From the NCBI RefSeq assembly GCF_020217025.1, contig NZ_JAIWOF010000016.1:1-10000 (forward strand): a DNA stretch of 10,000 nucleotides, read 5' to 3'. The DNA comes from Flavobacterium sp. Lineage in GTDB: Bacteria > Bacteroidota > Bacteroidia > Flavobacteriales > Flavobacteriaceae. Shown here one piece after another: positions 6,703 through 10,000 of this stretch. Both the position numbers and the translations under genes were made by a program. Each line of letters opens with the position of its first letter. The stretch's first letter is position 1. Below the pieces are notes generated by a model. It was not told where the DNA came from and did not search any database. It worked only from the letters and a program-made list of their open reading frames with translations.

Positions 6703-7736
6703 TAATTTGCAACAATAAAATTGTGAATTACTATTGGAAAAGGAAGTTTTTCAATTTCCGTAATTGGTTTTGAATCAGGTAATTTTGAATCGAATTGTAC
6801 TTCAAAAAAGCGAATATTCAAATGTTGGTGCGACAACTTATGCAGTTTAACATCGTTGTGAAGTGATATAACTTCAACAGGTTTCAAATTGAAGAATTCC
6901 ATTTTGGAAACTTCTTCGATAATTTCATTTTCCGACAATTGACTTTTGGTTTCAAAAACTGGAAATTCATATAAGTTTTCCCAAATTCCTTTTCCTTCCC
7001 GCTTTTGAACGATAAAATTGGAATCCGAATCTTTTAAGATTAGATAATTTAAATAACGTGGTGTGACCTTTGTTTTCTTAGTTTTAACCGGAAGTTCATT
7101 TACTTTTTTATGTTGAAGTCCGGCACAACTCGAATTTAAGACACAAGCTTCACAATTTGGATTTTTCGGAACACATTGCAACGCACCAAACTCCATAATC
7201 GCTTGGTTAAACAAGGCAGGATTCTTTTTATCTAATACTTCTTGCGCTAATTGCTGGAATTCGGTTTTAGTTTTTGGTAAAGAAATATCGCTCTCTACAT
7301 TAAAATAACGACTTAGAACTCTAAAAACATTTCCGTCTAAAACCGCAACAGGCTCGTTATATGAAAAAGAAGCAATGGCTGCAGCGGTGTATTCACCAAC
7401 ACCTTTTAATTTTAATAAGTCTTTATAATTAGATGGAAATTCGCCATTTAATTCAAAAGCGATGTATTTTGCAGTTGCATGAAGGTTTCTAGCTCTTGAA
7501 TAGTAGCCTAAACCTTGCCATAATTTTAAGACTTGTTCTTCATCAGCATTAGCTAAGTCAAAAACGGTTGGAAAAGCTTCAGTAAAAGACAGAAAATAAG
7601 GCAAACCCTGCGCCACTCGTGTTTGTTGTAACATAATTTCTGAGAGCCAAATCCAATACGGATTGGTCGTATTTCGCCATGGTAAGTCGCGCTTGTTTTG
7701 TAAATACCAATGAATTAAAGAGTTAGAAAATTCCAT
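6687..7736 (-). CDS. mutY: A/G-specific adenine DNA glycosylase MutY
   Basis: 349 residues from the ATG at 7736; an in-frame TTG 21 bases upstream lies inside a promoter box and adds residues unlike the family. MutY removes adenine mispaired with 8-oxoguanine. The N-terminal domain has LPWRNT (18-23), SEIMLQQT (32-39) with catalytic Glu33, the helix-hairpin-helix LKGVGEYTAAAIASF (110-124), and Asp134 in VLDGNVFRV. The [4Fe-4S] ligands are Cys188, 195, 198 and 204, exactly C-x6-C-x2-C-x5-C. The C-terminal domain (about 225-349) is the NUDIX-like 8-oxoG reader, with LSHQHL near the 8-oxoG contact. All key residues are intact. It heads the minus-strand block, 38 bases before ssb, and diverges from the HU gene. 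Confidence 0.96.
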   Translation of the reverse strand: MEFSNSLIHWYLQNKRDLPWRNTTNPYWIWLSEIMLQQTRVAQGLPYFLSFTEAFPTVFDLANADEEQVLKLWQGLGYYSRARNLHATAKYIAFELNGEFPSNYKDLLKLKGVGEYTAAAIASFSYNEPVAVLDGNVFRVLSRYFNVESDISLPKTKTEFQQLAQEVLDKKNPALFNQAIMEFGALQCVPKNPNCEACVLNSSCAGLQHKKVNELPVKTKKTKVTPRYLNYLILKDSDSNFIVQKREGKGIWENLYEFPVFETKSQLSENEIIEEVSKMEFFNLKPVEVISLHNDVKLHKLSHQHLNIRFFEVQFDSKLPDSKPITEIEKLPFPIVIHNFIVANYCNSL

Positions 7737-7754
7737 GATTTTATATTGGGACAA

Positions 7755-7762
7755 CAAAAATA
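7755..7762 (-). promoter_or_regulatory. -7 box of the mutY promoter
   Basis: TATTTTTG on the minus strand (7762-7755) fits TAnnTTTG and sits 18 bases before the ATG at 7736, so the transcript would have a very short leader of about 10 bases. The nearest upstream TTG is 24 bases away, slightly longer than usual, so the -33 part is uncertain. Confidence 0.5.
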
Positions 7763-7795
7763 AATCTTTAGTAATTAAAATTTAATCAATTAAGG

Positions 7796-7827
7796 TTGAA
7801 TTATTGTTTTTTTAATTCTTATATTTG
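7796..7827 (+). promoter_or_regulatory. Promoter of the HU gene
   Basis: TTG at 7796-7798, 21-base spacer, TATATTTG at 7820-7827: full Bacteroidota consensus. The start would be near 7834, with a leader of about 34 bases that is almost entirely A-rich before AAAGAAAATG. An A-rich leader in place of a Shine-Dalgarno sequence is typical of strong Flavobacterium genes. It lies back to back with the mutY box, 57 bases apart. Confidence 0.75.
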
Positions 7828-7867
7828 CAAACTCAAAAAAATACACAAAATATAAATACGAAAGAAA

Positions 7868-8161
7868 ATGACGAAAGCAGATATCGTAGCGAAAATTTCA
7901 GAAAAATTAGGACTTGAAAAAGGAGATGTTCAAGCAACAGTTGAGACTTTTATGGAAGAAGTGAAAAACTCGTTAGAAACTGGTGACAATGTTTATTTAA
8001 GAGGTTTTGGAAGTTTCATTATCAAAACAAGAGCTGAAAAAACAGGAAGAAACATTTCTAAAAATACTACAATTAAAATCCCTGCACACAACATTCCAGC
8101 ATTTAAACCTGCTAAAGTGTTTGTAGAAAGCGTTAAAGAAAAAACAGAAGTTACAGTATAA
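7868..8161 (+). CDS. HU-family DNA-binding protein
   Basis: 97 residues, close to the 90-residue family norm with a short charged tail (SVKEKTEVTV). It starts MTKADIVAKISEKLGL, has the helical dimer part to about residue 40, the GFGSFIIKTRAEKTGRN turn (46-62), and the DNA-binding arm ending IPAHNIPAFKPAKVF, where the proline that intercalates in DNA is expected. HU dimers bend and compact DNA in the nucleoid. Strong promoter and A-rich leader suggest high expression. The 30-codon basic gene follows 32 bases downstream before any terminator, so the two are likely one transcript. HU versus IHF cannot be split from sequence alone, but no IHF partner is near. Confidence 0.96.
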   Translation: MTKADIVAKISEKLGLEKGDVQATVETFMEEVKNSLETGDNVYLRGFGSFIIKTRAEKTGRNISKNTTIKIPAHNIPAFKPAKVFVESVKEKTEVTV

Positions 8162-8193
8162 AAACTATTTATTAATCTAAACACCAACATGTT

Positions 8194-8286
8194 ATGCCAA
8201 GTGGTAAAAAAAGAAAAAGACATAAGGTAGCAACTCACAAACGTAAGAAAAGAGCGAGAGCAAACCGTCATAAAAAGAAAAAGTAG
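8194..8286 (+). CDS. 30-residue highly basic protein, AURKAIP1/COX24 (mS38)/bS22-like, probable ribosomal protein
   Basis: ATG CCA AGT GGT to a TAG at 8284-8286: 30 residues, of which 17 are Lys or Arg and 3 are His, with no acidic residue. It begins MPSGKKRKRHK and has the core HKRKKRARANR (15-25). The spacing of RKR (7-9), His15, then basic residues and Arg25 lines up with the short actinobacterial ribosomal protein bS22 (RKR, then His six positions on) and with the K-[VM]-x-x-HK-x-[KR]-K pattern of the mitochondrial mS38/AURKAIP1/COX24 tail, both recalled from memory. Such peptides bind rRNA, so a ribosomal or RNA-binding role is inferred. It lies 32 bases after HU with no intervening terminator, and its end is built into a terminator hairpin. 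Too short for most gene callers. Composition is biased, so the family link is tentative; the gene itself is well supported. Confidence 0.78.
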   Translation: MPSGKKRKRHKVATHKRKKRARANRHKKKK

Positions 8287-8309
8287 TTTAAAACTACTTT
8301 TTCTTTTTT
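8276..8309 (+). terminator. Terminator overlapping the end of the 30-codon gene
   Basis: Perfect 14-bp arms AGAAAAAGTAGTTT (8276-8289) and its complement (8291-8304), with the central bases opening into a loop, followed by a T run to 8309. The 5' arm contains the last two codons (Lys, Lys) and the TAG stop. It ends the HU transcript before the RNase gene. The stem is AT-rich, so it is moderate in strength. Confidence 0.75.
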
Positions 8310-8329
8310 AGAAAAAAGTTCATTGAAAT

Positions 8330-8409
8330 GAATCAATTTAAATATTGATTCCCAGGTACAACTGCCTGTAAAAAATGTTTAATCCATCTGTTCGCCTTGG
8401 CGAATGGAT
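8330..8409 (+). promoter_or_regulatory. Three-hairpin leader before the RNase E/G gene
   Basis: Three inverted repeats follow each other. First: GAATCAAT (8330-8337) and ATTGATTC (8344-8351), 8 bp perfect, loop TTTAAT-type 6 bases. Second: CAGGTA (8353-8358) and TGCCTG (8363-8368), 6 bp with one G-U, loop CAAC. Third: TTCGC (8391-8395) and GCGAA (8400-8404), loop CTTG, with outer arms ATCCA (8382-8386) and TGGAT (8405-8409) across a 4-base bulge. The last ends 13 bases before the RNase start. Leaders of RNase E genes are known in Escherichia coli to carry hairpins through which the enzyme controls its own mRNA; a similar role here is inference. The first repeat could instead be a DNA site. 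I recognise no named riboswitch. Confidence 0.55.
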
Positions 8410-8422
8410 AAAAATGTACTGC

Positions 8423-9973
8423 ATGAACAAAGAGTTAATTATTAGATCTGGTTCAGACGCTGTAGATTTTGCCTTATTAAAAGATGGAAAACTAATAGAA
8501 TTACACAAAGAAGAAGAAAAGCAAAGCAATTTTGCGGTAGGTGATATTTTTATCGCTAAAATCCGTAAACCTGTGGCTGGTTTAAATGCCGCTTTTGTGA
8601 ATTTAGGTCATGAAAAAGATGCATTCTTGCATTATCACGATTTAGGTCCCAACTTACCTTCTTTGATGAAATTTATTAAACTTGTAAGCGCAGGTAAATT
8701 AAAAGATTATTCACTCAAAAATTTTCCTTTTGAAGCTGAAATTGATAAAGATGGCACTATAACCGATATTCTTAGCGCCAATCAATCCGTTTTAGTTCAA
8801 GTGGTTAAAGAGCCTATTTCGACTAAAGGTCCTAGAATTAGTTCTGAGATTTCATTAGCCGGAAGATATGTGGTTTTAGTTCCTTTTTCAGATCGCGTTT
8901 CTGTTTCGCAAAAAATAGAATCGAGAGAAGAAAAAGATAGATTAAAACGATTGGTTCAATCTATCAAACCAAAAGGATTCGGCGTTATTGTGCGAACAGT
9001 AGCCGAAGGCAAAAAAGTAGCCGAACTTGATAAAGATCTACAAACACTGCTCGACCGTTGGTCAGCAATGAGCAGAAGATTACAAACTGCACATCATCCA
9101 TCAAAAGTATTAGGAGAACTTAACAAAGCTTCTTCTATCTTAAGAGATGTATTTAATGATACCTTCACAGGGATTCATGTTGATGATGAAGATTTGTATC
9201 TTGAAACGAAGGAGTATTTGCAAGAAATAGCTCCCGACAAAGTGTCTATCGTAAAACACTATCAGTCTAAGGAACTGCCTCTTTTTGAGAAATACAATAT
9301 TGAACGACAAATAAAAACGTCTTTTGGAAAAACAGTTTCCATGAGCAAAGGTGCTTATTTGATTATTGAACATACCGAAGCTTTACACGTTATTGACGTG
9401 AACAGTGGAAATCGTTCAAGCAAAGCAACTAGCCAAGAAGATACTGCTCTAGAAGTTAATATGATTGCTGCAGCTGAAATTGCACGTCAATTAAGACTTA
9501 GAGACATGGGCGGAATTATTGTAGTGGATTTCATTGATATGCAAAATCCAGAAAACCGCAAAGTATTGTACGACTTCTTAAAAGAAGAAATGAGTGACGA
9601 TAAGGCCAAGCATAAAATCTTGCCTCCTAGCAAATTTGGATTAATTCAAATTACTAGACAAAGAGTTAGACCAGAAGTTAATATTAAAACAAGAGAAGAA
9701 GACCCTAACAATGAACATGGGGAAATTGAAGCTCCAATTTTAATTATCGACAAAATAGCGTCTGACCTTGAACGCATTATAAAAGACCATAAAAAAGTTG
9801 TACTTAATGTACATCCGTTTGTGGCAGCATACCTTACTAAAGGTTTTCCATCCTTACGTTCGAAATGGTTTTTCGAATATAAGAAATGGGTGAAAATTAT
9901 ACCTCGTGACGCTTACACGTATCTAGAATATCACTTCTTCGATAAAGAAGGAAATGAAATTATAGTAAAATAA
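8423..9973 (+). CDS. RNase E/G family ribonuclease
   Basis: 516 residues from the ATG at 8423 (MNKELIIRSGSDAVDFALLKDGKLIELH, the family start). An upstream in-frame ATG at 8375 would add 16 residues but lies within a predicted hairpin region, so I reject it. Order: S1 RNA-binding domain (about 37-125, VGDIFIAKIRKPVAGLNAAFVNLG), 5' sensor and RNase H-like parts (TKGPRISSEISLAGRYVVLVP at about 133-153), DNase I-like catalytic part with Asp325 in VIDVNSGNRS and Asp369 in GGIIVVDFIDM, which are the Mg2+ ligands. It cuts single-stranded AU-rich RNA and matures rRNA or degrades mRNA. There is no long C-terminal scaffold, so it is RNase G-like in size. The zinc-link CPxC expected after the RQRVRPEV segment is absent; the whole protein has no Cys. 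The gene symbol rng or rne is not certain. Confidence 0.95.
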   Translation: MNKELIIRSGSDAVDFALLKDGKLIELHKEEEKQSNFAVGDIFIAKIRKPVAGLNAAFVNLGHEKDAFLHYHDLGPNLPSLMKFIKLVSAGKLKDYSLKNFPFEAEIDKDGTITDILSANQSVLVQVVKEPISTKGPRISSEISLAGRYVVLVPFSDRVSVSQKIESREEKDRLKRLVQSIKPKGFGVIVRTVAEGKKVAELDKDLQTLLDRWSAMSRRLQTAHHPSKVLGELNKASSILRDVFNDTFTGIHVDDEDLYLETKEYLQEIAPDKVSIVKHYQSKELPLFEKYNIERQIKTSFGKTVSMSKGAYLIIEHTEALHVIDVNSGNRSSKATSQEDTALEVNMIAAAEIARQLRLRDMGGIIVVDFIDMQNPENRKVLYDFLKEEMSDDKAKHKILPPSKFGLIQITRQRVRPEVNIKTREEDPNNEHGEIEAPILIIDKIASDLERIIKDHKKVVLNVHPFVAAYLTKGFPSLRSKWFFEYKKWVKIIPRDAYTYLEYHFFDKEGNEIIVK

Positions 9974-10000
9974 TATGGGATGTATCCTGTAAAAATAAAA

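Noticed and set aside
8189..8230. Overlapping 13-codon ORF starting five bases before the 30-codon gene
   Set aside because: It is out of frame, has no recognisable product, and the second ATG gives the clearly non-random basic protein. Could in principle lower translation of the basic gene, but there is no support.
8340..8347. Possible weak promoter box before the RNase gene (ATAAATATTG-like)
   Set aside because: The TTTG part is broken and the spacing to the nearest TTG is too short; it also lies within the first hairpin.
8375..8422. N-terminal extension of the RNase to an upstream ATG
   Set aside because: The extra 16 residues run through the third hairpin and do not look like the family; the family start begins at 8423.
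9140..9373. Minus-strand ORF inside the RNase gene
   Set aside because: Shadow of the RNase frame with no recognised motif.
9974..10000. Last 27 bases after the RNase stop
   Set aside because: Too short to call; no terminator hairpin or gene start can be supported before the window ends.

Overview
The window looks like a chromosomal segment of a Flavobacterium-type member of the Bacteroidota. The evidence is the gliding genes gldE and gldD, the AT-rich coding sequence, the lack of Shine-Dalgarno sequences before most starts, and several copies of the Bacteroidota -7 promoter box TAnnTTTG. It contains no insertion sequences, CRISPR arrays, tRNA or rRNA genes, and no gap between genes longer than about 140 bases. 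It is mainly a housekeeping region, so the interest lies in details.

Layout: positions 2-2365 (+) hold the 3' end of one M16 zinc-peptidase-like gene and a complete second M16-like gene with a signal peptide. The second has lost the zinc-binding residues and carries an extra C-terminal periplasmic domain. A strong hairpin terminator (2387-2417) separates it from a convergent EamA/DMT-type transporter (2416-3285, -). A small lipoprotein with a heavy-metal-associated (HMA) domain follows (3396-3764, +) behind a good promoter. It meets the next minus-strand block at a perfect bidirectional terminator (3766-3798).

The minus-strand block reads mutY (7736 to 6687), ssb, gldE, gldD, then an unrecognised secreted or membrane-anchored Cys-containing protein (4351 to 3797). 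ssb has its own well-formed promoter at the end of mutY, so ssb-gldE-gldD can be expressed separately from mutY. gldE and gldD are only 2 bases apart.

Divergent from mutY, a consensus promoter (7796-7827) drives an HU-family DNA-binding protein (7868-8161) and a 30-codon, extremely basic gene (8194-8286). The latter resembles the AURKAIP1/COX24 (mS38) and mycobacterial bS22 type of ribosomal protein. Its last codons and stop form part of a terminator hairpin. Next comes a leader with three hairpins (8330-8409), then an RNase E/G family ribonuclease (8423-9973) with no cysteine at all, hence no zinc-link. The last 27 bases hold nothing recognisable.

Functional themes: envelope proteolysis and metal handling on the left; base-excision repair, single-stranded DNA binding and gliding motility in the middle; nucleoid structure, ribosome and RNA turnover on the right. 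I see no clear undescribed system. The best leads are the tiny basic gene, the RNase leader, the M16/LolA-like fusion, the non-canonical SSB tail and the orphan Cys-containing protein.
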